Shown one piece after another: positions 1 to 8,060 of a stretch of 22,011 bases of DNA. Location: assembly GCA_024276815.1 (NCBI GenBank), contig JAJRWM010000146.1, positions 1 through 22,011 of the forward strand, written 5' to 3'. The notes under the pieces were generated by a model. It ran no database searches and had not been told where the DNA came from. It saw nothing but the letters and a program-made list of their open reading frames with translations. The stretch comes from a bacterium. GTDB lineage: Bacteria > JACRDZ01 > JAJRWM01. Within the stretch, counting starts at the first letter, position 1, and each line of letters begins with the position of its first letter. The position numbers and the translations under genes are program-made.

Positions 1-869
1 TACGGGCGGCCGCTCCAGCGCAGTTTTTCGCTCAGCACCTGAAAGTAGTCCTTGTCGGGCGAGACGACCAGCGTCAGGTAATCCTCCGACCTTTTTATCA
101 CTACTTCGCCCCTGGGAGCGACCTCGTAAAACTCCTGGCCGTCTACCGTTAAATTGACTTTATTGCCCTTTGAGAGATTAACCACTTTCAGGATTCGTTT
201 ACTGTTGACTATCACCGGCCGGTTGGTCAAGGTATGGGGACAGATCGGCGTGATAATCAGAGCCTCCATGTCAGGATGAACGATGGGGCCGCCGGCCGAA
301 AGCGAATAGGCTGTCGAACCGGTCGGGGTCGCCACGATCAAACCGTCGGCGGCGTAAGTTGTCATATCTTTTTCGTCAATCAAAACCTGAAGATCAATCA
401 GGCGGGAAAGCGCGGTTTTGTTAATCACGACATCGTTAAGCGCCTGACAGCGATTGACCACCCTCCCCTCTTCAAAATGACTGACCTCCAGCATCATGCG
501 TTTTTCAGTTCTGTAATCAGCGGCGATTATCAGTTCCAGGGCCGGCAACATCTCCCCGACCTTGACTTCAGTGATAAAGCCAAGGCCCCCCATATTGACA
601 GCCAGAATGGGCAGCTTTAGTGAGGCAGTCAGCCGGGCCAGCGAAAGCAAGGTGCCGTCACCGCCAAGAGCGACAATCAGATCAACCCGCTCAATTAATT
701 CCCGAACCGGCAGAACACTATGATCGCCATCAATAAACCCGGCGGCTTCAGTCGTTAGAATATAGTTTAAGGAACGTGAGTTAAACCATTCAATTAATTG
801 AGGTAAAACCCTGTTTATCCTGGCTGATTCCGGTTTTGGCTTTATGACTACGCCGATTCGTTTAATCAT
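1..869 (-). CDS. nadK: NAD kinase, 3' end cut by window edge
   Basis: Phosphorylates NAD to NADP in the cytoplasm. I read this frame directly from the reverse strand: it starts at ATG 869-867 and stays open to base 1, giving 289 residues. Family motifs are present: GGDGT at residues 69-73 (nucleotide and phosphate binding), an ALND motif, TPTGSTAYSLSAGGP in the middle, and a VDGQ turn in the C-terminal beta region. The visible end, LRWSGRP, is typical of the last few residues of NAD kinases, so little is missing. The start overlaps the tlyA stop by 8 bp, so translation is probably coupled. The tlyA-nadK pair is a common bacterial arrangement, often followed by recN, which cannot be seen here. 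Confidence 0.95.
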   Translation of the reverse strand, partial: MIKRIGVVIKPKPESARINRVLPQLIEWFNSRSLNYILTTEAAGFIDGDHSVLPVRELIERVDLIVALGGDGTLLSLARLTASLKLPILAVNMGGLGFITEVKVGEMLPALELIIAADYRTEKRMMLEVSHFEEGRVVNRCQALNDVVINKTALSRLIDLQVLIDEKDMTTYAADGLIVATPTGSTAYSLSAGGPIVHPDMEALIITPICPHTLTNRPVIVNSKRILKVVNLSKGNKVNLTVDGQEFYEVAPRGEVVIKRSEDYLTLVVSPDKDYFQVLSEKLRWSGRP

Positions 870-1659
870 CGAGCAGCTCTTCTATACGATTTTTTATAAC
901 TTCCATATCATTCGTCTCGTTACTGTTTTCTAAATGGATGAAAAACTCCTTGTTACCTTTCGCGCCTTTAATTGGGGAAACGGTCAAGTCCTTTATCTGC
1001 CAAGCGGTTTCATCACAAAAACCGGTAATTTTCTCCAGCACCTGACGATGAACCGCGGTATCCCTGATTATACCACCCTTGCCTACCTGTTGACGACCGG
1101 CTTCAAATTGCGGTTTGACCAGCGAGACTACCTCGGCGTTCGGCGTCAGGATTGTTTTCAGGGCGGGCAGGATCAGTGTGATGGAGATGAAAGAGACATC
1201 CATAACGGCCAGGGCCGGCGGTTCGGGAATTATTTCAGGGGTCAGGTAGCGGGCGTTGGTTTTTTCCAAAACCACAACCCGCTGGTCATTACGCAGCCGC
1301 CAGTCAAGCTGGTTGTAGCCAACGTCCACGGCGTATACTTTTTCGGCGCCCCGGGTAAGCAGGCAATCAGTGAAGCCGCCGGTTGAAGCGCCAACGTCGA
1401 TAGCCAGTTTACCATCGACCTCAACATTAAAATAATCCAGGGTCGAGGCAAGCTTCAGACCGCCCCGGCTGACAAATGGCTCAGGTTCGCCTTTGGTACG
1501 GATTTCAATGTCGGTTAAAACTTTGGTGGCGGGCAGATCAACAACCCGGTCGGAGACCAGTACCTTGCCGGCCCTGATTACACGCTGGGCTTTCTCACGA
1601 CTGGCGGCTAATCCCCTCGCAACCAGCAGTACATCCAACCTCTCTTTGTTGGCGGAAAT
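862..1659 (-). CDS. tlyA: TlyA-family rRNA 2'-O-methyltransferase, apparent ATT start
   Basis: An S4 RNA-binding domain is followed by an FtsJ-like Rossmann methyltransferase; the family methylates rRNA cytidines (haemolysin TlyA family). Visible features are the S4 segment near RLDVLLVARGLA, the SAM-binding motif IDVGASTGGFTDCLL, the MDVSFIS aspartate motif, the LVKPQFEAGR lysine and a late GNKEFF glutamate. The nearest standard start is TTG at 1638, but that would remove the conserved R-L of the S4 domain and has AGAGAGG touching it with no spacing. Seven codons upstream, ATT at 1659-1657 lies 8 nt after a perfect GGAGG (1672-1668) and gives ISANKERLDVLL, matching the usual family N-terminus at 265 aa. 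I therefore chose ATT. It directly follows the TAA of the upstream gene in the same frame. An ATG to ATT change or sequence error is possible. Confidence 0.9.
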   Translation of the reverse strand: MSANKERLDVLLVARGLAASREKAQRVIRAGKVLVSDRVVDLPATKVLTDIEIRTKGEPEPFVSRGGLKLASTLDYFNVEVDGKLAIDVGASTGGFTDCLLTRGAEKVYAVDVGYNQLDWRLRNDQRVVVLEKTNARYLTPEIIPEPPALAVMDVSFISITLILPALKTILTPNAEVVSLVKPQFEAGRQQVGKGGIIRDTAVHRQVLEKITGFCDETAWQIKDLTVSPIKGAKGNKEFFIHLENSNETNDMEVIKNRIEELLDD

Positions 1660-1672
1660 TTATTTTTCCTCC
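1657..1672 (-). promoter_or_regulatory. Shine-Dalgarno deciding the tlyA start
   Basis: On the minus strand GGAGG (1672-1668) lies inside the last sense codons of the upstream propeller gene. It is followed by 8 nt containing that gene's TAA, and then ATT (1659-1657). Spacing and strength are ideal for initiation at ATT, and no ATG, GTG or TTG occurs at that distance in this frame. Confidence 0.7.
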
Positions 1673-3624
1673 AGGGCGTAAAAATCACCCATATCAGTGC
1701 CAAAGTAAAGCAGGCGGCCATAATAGGCCAGAGAACCGTTAACCTGGTTGCCGATATGAAACCTGGACAACTCTTTCCCTGATTCCAGATCTATGACATA
1801 AAGATTATCATCCCAGGTGAGGTAATAAATATTTTTACCTATTATGATCGGCGAGGAAAAGATGCGGTGCTTGGTGTCAAACTTCCAGGCCAGAGCGCCA
1901 TTCGCGACATCCGCCCCGTAAATCGTGCCGCCGTCGGTAGCGAAGGATACCATACCCTCGCTGCTGATGGCGCCGGCGTTAATCGGGGAACTGGTCTGAA
2001 TTGACCAGAGAAGTTTACCGGTCTTGGCGTTCAGGGCGACAAACTCTCCCGCCCAGGAGCCGATAAAAACCTTGTCATCAACCAGACACGGCGAAGCGTA
2101 AATACTTTCGAGCATGTCATATTTCCAGATGATATCACCATTCAAGGCGTCATAAGCATAGAGAATCCCGCCGCAGGAACCGACGTATACCACGCCCTTG
2201 GCTATAGCGGGAGAAGAATATATCGCGTTCATGGTTTTTTGGGACCAGAGAATTTCTCCTGTTTTAGCGTCAAGACAATACATGCGGCTTTTGTAGGAGT
2301 ACGAGCCGACATAGATGCGGTCATTATAGAAAGCCGGCGAGCTGATACAGGAATCGCCCACCGCTGTTTTCCATTTCACATTACGGTTTGCCAGGTCCAG
2401 AGAATAGACATAACCGTCGTTATCGCCGACATAGAGGATATTGTTGTTGATTAGTGGCGATGAATCAACCGGCATACCGATATAATACGACCACATCTTG
2501 CGGCCGGTATTGGCGTCCAGAGCCGTAATCAGGCCGTCGCCTGTGCCCACGTAGACCATCCCCCTGGTTATCGCGGGCGACGAAAGGATGGGGCTGCCGA
2601 GTTTTGTCCGCCAGGCGATCTGGAGTTCGGGCGCAAAAACAACATCAACCACCGGATTGTTTTCCAGGTTAAACCTGAACCGTTCCCAGTAAACGGCTTT
2701 CCTCTTTTCAGCGGGGACAGATTCCACCCCCACCGTCCGGATTTCAGCTCTCAGTTTTCTGGAAAGCCATTTATTGACAGTGGCAATATAGCCTTTGGCG
2801 TAATCGTTAAATTCATAATCCCTGATCGCTTCTTGCGGCAGCCCCTGGATTTTTCTGGCATAATCAATTTGTTTGGTCCCGTGGCTAAATTTCCAGGCGA
2901 AATAATAAACCGCTGTCATATTGTTGAAATCCATACGCAGACTACTGATGCGCAACGCTTCGTCCGTCGCGATAGTCTCGCCGGAAACACGTTGCAGGTT
3001 CAAAATTTCGTTATAATAGCTCTGGGAGTTCAGCCGCAAATGATTCTTGGAACGCCAAACCTGATTGTCGTACCAAATCGGGCGGTCCTTGGTTGTGCTC
3101 ATGTAATCACATAAATCAAGAGGCGAAAGCAGGGTAAACAGGGTGATGCCGTTATCGTAATAATCTTTCCTGATAATCTCGAAAGCACGTTTTAAAAGAC
3201 GCTTTTTAATGCGCTGGAGACGGGAATAGTCTTTCAGGTCCGGCAGGGTCGCTCCAAGCTGGTAAGCGAGAAAGATTACGGCTTCACGATAACGGTTGTT
3301 TTTATATCGTTCCATGGTTTTCAAAATAAGATCAAAAGCGTTTTTGCGGCTTTTAACTATTTCCCGAATATCTTTGTCGCCAGTTATCTGTTCGTAATAT
3401 TTATCTTCAATGAGCTGAAGCATTACCTTCAGGTTCTCATCTTCGACATTATCATTCATATTAGGATACTTGGCGTGGGTAATCTTGTTAATATAGGCAT
3501 TCCAGTCTTGAGGGAAGGCGTTTTTGCTGTTGGCGTACAGAGGGAACTGGCAAAGTGCCAGGAGAGAACAAATTACATAAACACAAACTATGATATAGGA
3601 ATCTTTTGCATTGTTTTTTCGCAT
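1660..3624 (-). CDS. Exported PQQ-type beta-propeller repeat protein
   Basis: A 654-residue protein with an N-terminal hydrophobic segment (about residues 10-30), likely a signal peptide or anchor. A mostly helical, unrecognised region follows (about 35-330), then eight PQQ/BamB-like propeller blades (about 335-654). Each blade repeats the pattern SSPA..., (I/V)YVG, a D-x-x-(T/N)-G turn and a closing W. The strand IAWRTKLG just before blade 1 probably closes the ring with the last blade. BamB-like propellers are protein-binding scaffolds, and PQQ itself need not be bound. The function is unknown; it could be an envelope or cell-surface assembly or sensing protein. It is the first gene of the tlyA-nadK transcription unit, and the ribosome site before ATG 3624 is weak. 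The helical domain does not match any family I recognise. Confidence 0.85.
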   Translation of the reverse strand: MRKNNAKDSYIIVCVYVICSLLALCQFPLYANSKNAFPQDWNAYINKITHAKYPNMNDNVEDENLKVMLQLIEDKYYEQITGDKDIREIVKSRKNAFDLILKTMERYKNNRYREAVIFLAYQLGATLPDLKDYSRLQRIKKRLLKRAFEIIRKDYYDNGITLFTLLSPLDLCDYMSTTKDRPIWYDNQVWRSKNHLRLNSQSYYNEILNLQRVSGETIATDEALRISSLRMDFNNMTAVYYFAWKFSHGTKQIDYARKIQGLPQEAIRDYEFNDYAKGYIATVNKWLSRKLRAEIRTVGVESVPAEKRKAVYWERFRFNLENNPVVDVVFAPELQIAWRTKLGSPILSSPAITRGMVYVGTGDGLITALDANTGRKMWSYYIGMPVDSSPLINNNILYVGDNDGYVYSLDLANRNVKWKTAVGDSCISSPAFYNDRIYVGSYSYKSRMYCLDAKTGEILWSQKTMNAIYSSPAIAKGVVYVGSCGGILYAYDALNGDIIWKYDMLESIYASPCLVDDKVFIGSWAGEFVALNAKTGKLLWSIQTSSPINAGAISSEGMVSFATDGGTIYGADVANGALAWKFDTKHRIFSSPIIIGKNIYYLTWDDNLYVIDLESGKELSRFHIGNQVNGSLAYYGRLLYFGTDMGDFYALEEK

Positions 3625-3670
3625 TATTTTCAGCGTGTCTCACAATTATTTAGATGAGTAAACCGAGAAA

Positions 3671-3700
3671 AAAATAGCACAAAACGCTAATGAAAGTCAA
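3671..3700 (-). promoter_or_regulatory. Sigma-70-type promoter for the propeller-tlyA-nadK operon
   Basis: On the minus strand there is TTGACT (3700-3695), an 18-bp spacer and TATTTT (3676-3671). The minus-10 box is preceded by TGC, giving an extended minus-10. It lies about 47 bp upstream of the ATG at 3624. Confidence 0.55.
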
Positions 3701-3768
3701 GCAGTTTAATCCGTTTTCGGAGTCCCTCTGTTTTTTTGGGCCAGAGAATTAAATAACCCCGGAGTGTG

Positions 3769-3890
3769 GTAACGCGTCAGTGAAGTGGGGGAACCAGTAA
3801 TGTCATGCCAGCGTATGCAGGAATCTAGTGGATTCCCGTTGGCACAGGAATGACAAAGAAGGTCTTTTCCCCGGAAGACTGACGGGTTAC
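3769..3890. mobile_element. 122-bp MITE-like element, copy 1
   Basis: One of two copies in the window, in the same orientation, differing by my count at 8 of 122 positions from the copy at 14855-14976. The ends are inverted repeats, GTAACGCGTCAGT on the left and the complement of GTAACCCGTCAGT on the right (12 of 13). The interior holds a small palindrome of the GTCATKCC...GGAATGAC type, able to fold as hairpins. The flanks GGAGTGTG (3761-3768) and AGAGTGTG (3891-3898) match at 7 of 8, consistent with an aged 8-bp target duplication. It has no transposase gene and so must be mobilised in trans. The GTAA ends with 8-bp duplications resemble the IS66 family (inference). It fills most of the 336-bp gap between the propeller gene and pheA. 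Confidence 0.85.
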
Positions 3891-3909
3891 AGAGTGTGAA
3901 CGTTTCAGC

Positions 3910-3938
3910 TTTCAAAAAATGGCTGAATGTTGTATACT
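3910..3938 (+). promoter_or_regulatory. Weak candidate promoter for the aromatic operon
   Basis: TATACT (3933-3938) is a good minus-10 box, but the element 17 bp upstream, TTTCAA, is a poor minus-35. It lies just downstream of MITE copy 1 and about 22 bp before the pheA ATG, implying a leader too short for a classical attenuator. Confidence 0.35.
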
Positions 3939-3960
3939 TGTTCGGGTTTAGGAGATAGGT

Positions 3961-5034
3961 ATGGATCTCGATGAATTACGAAAACAAATAAACGACATAG
4001 ATGAGCGAATCCTTGCGCTTCTCAATGAGCGGGCGGGTATCGCCAAAGGGATCGCCGAGGTTAAAACGAAACTGGGGCTGCCCTTTTACGCGTCAGGGCG
4101 GGAAGCCAAAGTAATCGGACGTTTAACCAGGATGAATAACGGCCCCTTTCCTGACAAGTCGGTTCAGGCGATTTTCCGGGAGATAATGTCGGCGACCCTG
4201 GCTCTGGAAAAACCGATCAGGATCGCTTATTTGGGGCCTGAAGCAACCTTTACTCATCTGGCGGCGATTGAGAAGTTTGGCTCTTCAGCTAACTTTATCC
4301 CGGCCAGAAGTATCAAGGATGTTTTCAGCCACGTTGAGCATGAGTGGGCCGACTACGGAGTGGTGCCCATTGAAAATTCATCCGAAGGCGTGGTCAATTA
4401 CACCCTGGATATGCTGATTGACTCGCCGCTGAAAATTTGCGCTGAACTGGTGCTGCCCATTTCGCAATTTCTGCTGTCAAAAGATACCGACCTGTCGAAG
4501 ATTGACACTGTCTACTCGCATCCCCAGGTCTGGGGGCAGTGCCGTATCTGGATGGAAGAAAATCTGCCGACCGCCAAACACGTCGAAGAGCTTTCGACCT
4601 CGCTGGCCGCTCAAAAAGCAAGTCAAAATCCGGGAACGGCCGCGATTGCCAGCTTCCTGGCCGCCAAGATTTACGATCTGAACATCCTGGGCAGCCGCAT
4701 CGAGGATAACGTGGATAATCGAACACGTTTTCTGGTTATCGGTAACAATATCGGCGAACCGACCGGGCAGGATAAGACGTCGATAATGTTCTCTATCAAA
4801 GATGAGGTCGGAGCCTTGTTCAATATGTTGAAACCGTTTGGCAACCATAACCTCAACCTCACCAAGATCGAGAGCCGCCCTTCCCGCCGTCAGGCCTGGC
4901 AATACCTGTTTTTTGTTGATTTCCGGGGCCATATCAGTCAAATGGAGGCTCGGGAAGCGCTCAAAGAGTTGGAAGGCAAGTGTCTATTATTAAAGGTCTT
5001 GGGGGCATACCCTGAAGACACGAGTTTAGGGTAG
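3961..5034 (+). CDS. pheA: Bifunctional chorismate mutase / prephenate dehydratase
   Basis: Converts chorismate to prephenate and then to phenylpyruvate, the committed steps to phenylalanine. The 357 residues show an N-terminal AroQ-type chorismate mutase (about 1-88, beginning DLDELRKQINDIDERIL), a prephenate dehydratase domain (about 88-265, with VPIENSSEG at 135-143, SHPQ at 186-189 and NRTRF at 253-257), and a C-terminal ACT domain with GALF (284-287) and ESRP (304-307). GALF and ESRP are the sites that bind phenylalanine for feedback inhibition in characterised enzymes. The start ATG follows GGAG (3951-3954) at 6 nt. It is the first gene of the aromatic operon; its TAG stop lies 6 bp before the hisC start. 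Confidence 0.96.
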   Translation: MDLDELRKQINDIDERILALLNERAGIAKGIAEVKTKLGLPFYASGREAKVIGRLTRMNNGPFPDKSVQAIFREIMSATLALEKPIRIAYLGPEATFTHLAAIEKFGSSANFIPARSIKDVFSHVEHEWADYGVVPIENSSEGVVNYTLDMLIDSPLKICAELVLPISQFLLSKDTDLSKIDTVYSHPQVWGQCRIWMEENLPTAKHVEELSTSLAAQKASQNPGTAAIASFLAAKIYDLNILGSRIEDNVDNRTRFLVIGNNIGEPTGQDKTSIMFSIKDEVGALFNMLKPFGNHNLNLTKIESRPSRRQAWQYLFFVDFRGHISQMEAREALKELEGKCLLLKVLGAYPEDTSLG

Positions 5035-5040
5035 ATTATT

Positions 5041-6126
5041 TTGTTGACCCGTAAGTGTCTTGACCGGATTCTGGTGTACCAGCCGGGAAAACCGATCAGT
5101 GAGGTGAAGCGGGAACTGGGCGTTGAACGCGTAATCAAACTGGCCTCGAACGAGAATCCGCTCGGCCCCTCTCACCTGGCTGTTCAGGCTATATATGACG
5201 CGGCCAGGCAAACCAGCGTTTATCCCGACGGCGCCGGCTATTACCTCAAAAATAAAATCGCCAGTCTTGCCCGGGTGAAACCGGAAAATATCATCATAGG
5301 CAATGGTTCCGATGAAATAATCAGGATGCTTACGCTTGCCTATGTTAACCCCGGGGACGAAGTGATCAACGGTGATTTATCCTTTATCACTTATCGTATC
5401 GCCACCGATCTGGCCGACGGGAAGAATATTCACGTTCCCTTCACCCGGGACCTGAGAACAGATCTGACCGCGACCCTGGACGCCGTGACCAAGCGCACGA
5501 AAATTATTTTTATCGATAATCCCAACAATCCTACGGGAACAATTGTTGACCAGAAAGAAGTCGCCGATTTCCTGGCCAAAGTACCGCGAGATGTTGTTGC
5601 CGTATTTGACGAAGCCTATTTTGAATATATTGAGGATGAAAATTATCCCGATATGATGGAATACATCCGCTCCGGCCGGGAAAACATCGTCATCTTGCGC
5701 ACCTTTTCCAAGATCTATGGTCTGGCCGGCTTAAGGATCGGTTATGGTATTGGTTCGCCGGCGGTAATTGAAAACCTGAACAAGGTCCGCTGTCCCTTCA
5801 ATACCAGCTTCATTGCTCAGAAAGCCGCTTTAGCCAGTCTTGATGATCCGCTACAGATCGAACGCGGCATCGCCAACAATGAGATCGGCAAGTCTTATCT
5901 ATACCAGGAACTTAAGTCCCTTAATGTCGAAGTCACGCCAAGTTACGGGAACTTCATTCTGGCTAAATTCCCGATATCAGGCAAAGAATTATTTGAGAAA
6001 CTCCTGAAAAAAGGTATAATTGTGCGTCCATTAACCGGTTACGGATTAACCGATTATCTGCGTGTCAGCGTTGGCAGAGTGGATGAAAATGAAATATTTA
6101 TCGACGCGTTGAAGGAATTATGGTGA
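5041..6126 (+). CDS. hisC: Histidinol-phosphate / aromatic aminotransferase
   Basis: A PLP-dependent fold-type I aminotransferase of the HisC family, 361 aa. Visible signatures are SNENPLGPS near residue 37, NPNNPTG (160-166), D190 followed by EAYFEY, and the PLP lysine in [17 protein letters not shown] (K224). By sequence it is HisC-like, but it sits between pheA and aroF/tyrA with no other histidine genes. It therefore probably also, or mainly, transaminates phenylpyruvate and hydroxyphenylpyruvate, as hisC next to tyrA does in Bacillus. The start is TTG at 5041 (or 5044), with only a weak AGGG in the end of pheA, so translation is probably coupled to pheA. It stops at TGA. Confidence 0.92.
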   Translation: MLTRKCLDRILVYQPGKPISEVKRELGVERVIKLASNENPLGPSHLAVQAIYDAARQTSVYPDGAGYYLKNKIASLARVKPENIIIGNGSDEIIRMLTLAYVNPGDEVINGDLSFITYRIATDLADGKNIHVPFTRDLRTDLTATLDAVTKRTKIIFIDNPNNPTGTIVDQKEVADFLAKVPRDVVAVFDEAYFEYIEDENYPDMMEYIRSGRENIVILRTFSKIYGLAGLRIGYGIGSPAVIENLNKVRCPFNTSFIAQKAALASLDDPLQIERGIANNEIGKSYLYQELKSLNVEVTPSYGNFILAKFPISGKELFEKLLKKGIIVRPLTGYGLTDYLRVSVGRVDENEIFIDALKELW

Positions 6127-6151
6127 AAATTTGCCGCAAAGGAGCTTAGTT

Positions 6152-7165
6152 ATGATAATCGTATTGCGCCCTGACGCTACCGAGGAGCAACTCGAACATA
6201 TTAAAGAGAAGCTGTCGGGCTTGGGTTTCAAGCTTAATATTTCCGTGGGAGCGGAACGTACGGTAATCGGTATTATCGGAGACCGTAGCGTTTTGGAGGA
6301 ATACCCCCTGACTGCTATGCCGGGCGTGGAATCCGCTATGGCGGTCAGTAAGCCTTACAAGGTCGCCAGCCGTGAATTCCACCCGGAAAACACGGTGATC
6401 AAGCTGGACAACCTGGTAATCGGGGCAGAAAAAATAATGGTTATCGCCGGTCCCTGCTCGGTTGAAGATAAAGATTTGTTGCTCGAAATCGCTCAAACCG
6501 TGAAGAAAATGGGCGCGACCATGCTCAGAGGCGGCGCGTTTAAACCGCGTACCTCGCCCTACGCTTTCCAGGGATTGGGAGAAGAAGGTCTGAAATATCT
6601 GGCGGCGGCCCGTGACGCTACCGGCCTGAAAATAATAACCGAAGTGATGGATCCCCGCGATGTCGCTTTGGTCGAGAAATACGCCGATATCATTCAACTG
6701 GGCGCCCGTAATATGCAAAACTTCAATTTGTTGAAAGAAGTGGGCAAGTGTAAAAAACCGGTCCTTTTAAAAAGAGGGCTGATGTCAACCATCATGGAAC
6801 TACTGATGTCGGCTGAGTATATCATGTCGCAGGGCAATAAAGAAGTCATTTTGTGCTAGAGAGGTATTCGCACCTTCGAGACCATGACTAGAAACACCCT
6901 GGACCTCAGCGCCGTCCCGGTGCTCAAGAAATTGACTCACCTACCGGTGTTTGTCGATCCCAGTCATGGAGTCGGCAGTTGGGAATATGTTGAGCCAATG
7001 TCTAAAGCCGCTGTCGCCGTGGGAGCTGACGGCTTAATGATCGAGGTTCACTCAAATCCTGAAGAAGCGTTCAGTGACGGCGCTCAGTCGTTGTTGCCGA
7101 AAAAGTTCGAAAAACTGATGAAGGCAATCCGACCCATCGCCAAGGCGACTGACAGAGAGATTTAA
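6152..7165 (+). pseudogene. aroF: DAHP synthase (type I beta) interrupted by one in-frame TAG
   Basis: 3-Deoxy-7-phosphoheptulonate synthase, the first step of the shikimate pathway (PEP plus erythrose-4-phosphate). Start: ATG 6152 after AAAGGAG (6138-6144). An N-terminal ferredoxin-like regulatory domain (about 1-70) precedes the TIM barrel. Codon 236 (6857-6859) is TAG inside VILC-stop-RGIRTFE, where the family has VILCERGIRTFE, so exactly one Glu codon (GAG to TAG) is changed. The frame then continues perfectly to TAA at 7165. With the stop counted as a residue, the metal ligands fall at C102, H272, E298 and D309, the numbering known for Thermotoga maritima DAHP synthase. Three of the four ligands lie after the stop, so a truncated product would be inactive. 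No other damage is seen. It may be a sequence error, a recent mutation or a read-through site. It is the only DAHP synthase in this operon. Confidence 0.93.
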
Positions 7166-7169
7166 AAAG

Positions 7170-8060
7170 ATGGAGGATGGTTTTTTCCGCAAAATAACCA
7201 TCGTTGGGGTTGGTTTGATTGGCGGCTCCATTGGTCTTAATTTAAAAAACAGGGCAAATCCTCCCCGGGTTACCGGTCTCGGGCGTCGTGAAAGCTCCCT
7301 CCGGAAAGCCCTGGAATGTCAGGCTGTTGATGAGATTACAACCTCTCTTGCGGAGGCTGTCGAGGACAGCGATCTAATCGTCTTATGCACTCCGGTCGGT
7401 AAAATCATTGATTATATTGGTCGATTATCTCAGGTGAAATTACCTGATAATTGTTTGCTCACGGACGCTGGCAGCGTTAAAGGCGCTATCGTTGACACGT
7501 GTTTGAAAAAATTACCGGTTCCCGGGCGTTTTGTCGCCGCTCACCCGATGGCCGGTTCGGAAAACTCCGGCGTTGAGCACGCTACCGCTGATTTGTTCAA
7601 GAAGACCACTTGCTTTATCACTCTTCAGCCCGGCCAAAACGAAAACGATGAAAATGTTCTGAAAGTGAAAAGCTTTTGGCAAAGCCTGGGCAGTGTCGTT
7701 ATCCGCAAAAATCCCGACGAACACGACCGTATGCTCGCGCGCTCCAGTCACTTGTCCCACATCCTGGCTCCGGCGTTTGTCCGGTTGATAAAAAATTATC
7801 AGGAAAACACTGATCCCGAGATAAATAACGCTCTGGCCGGAAGTTTTCGGGATATTACCAGGGTCGCTGGAAGCTCCCCTGCCCTCTGGTGTGACATCTT
7901 CTCTGCCAACAAAGAAAATACTGTGGCGGCGATCGAAGATTTCAGTTTCCAGTTGGAGCAATTAAAAAACTATCTTGTAAGTCTGGATTCCGGCGAGTTG
8001 ACAGAAGCTCTTGAGGAAGCCAGGAAGTTCAGAGACAGTATCTATAATGAAAAAGAATAG
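7170..8060 (+). CDS. tyrA: Prephenate dehydrogenase
   Basis: Oxidatively decarboxylates prephenate to 4-hydroxyphenylpyruvate for tyrosine, using NAD(P). The 296 residues hold a Rossmann domain with GVGLIGGS (13-20), TDAGSVK (98-104), AHPMAGSENSGVE with the catalytic-type His125, and the helical C-terminal part with HDRMLARSSHLSH. There is no C-terminal ACT domain, so this short form is probably not regulated through such a domain. It begins 5 bp after the aroF stop and its last 14 bp overlap aroA, which indicates a tight operon. No strong ribosome site is visible before the ATG, so translation may depend on ribosomes arriving from aroF. That would be affected if translation ended at the internal aroF stop. 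Confidence 0.95.
   Translation: MEDGFFRKITIVGVGLIGGSIGLNLKNRANPPRVTGLGRRESSLRKALECQAVDEITTSLAEAVEDSDLIVLCTPVGKIIDYIGRLSQVKLPDNCLLTDAGSVKGAIVDTCLKKLPVPGRFVAAHPMAGSENSGVEHATADLFKKTTCFITLQPGQNENDENVLKVKSFWQSLGSVVIRKNPDEHDRMLARSSHLSHILAPAFVRLIKNYQENTDPEINNALAGSFRDITRVAGSSPALWCDIFSANKENTVAAIEDFSFQLEQLKNYLVSLDSGELTEALEEARKFRDSIYNEKE

Noticed and set aside
234-620. Plus-strand open frame of 128 aa
   Set aside because: Antisense shadow of nadK, whose motifs lie on the minus strand.
934-1386. Plus-strand open frame of 150 aa
   Set aside because: Antisense shadow of tlyA; no start signal or recognisable domain.
1660-1662. Treating the TAA between the propeller gene and tlyA as another recoded Glu joining them into one protein
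   Set aside because: The propeller is complete at this point, TlyA is normally a separate protein, and a perfect Shine-Dalgarno with correct spacing marks a new start just after the stop.
3706-3915. Minus-strand open frame of 69 aa, and a similar one at 14801-14995
   Set aside because: Both are translations across the two MITE copies; the shared peptide comes from the repeat DNA, with no ribosome site or family match.
4394-4941. Overlapping minus-strand open frames inside pheA, and similar ones across the aromatic operon and glgA
   Set aside because: Shadows in antisense frames of well-supported enzymes.
6884-7165. Separate small gene starting at the ATG in [10 protein letters not shown]
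   Set aside because: It is the C-terminal third of DAHP synthase in the same frame, with no ribosome site; the same holds for the downstream halves at 10179-10685 and 12799-13278.
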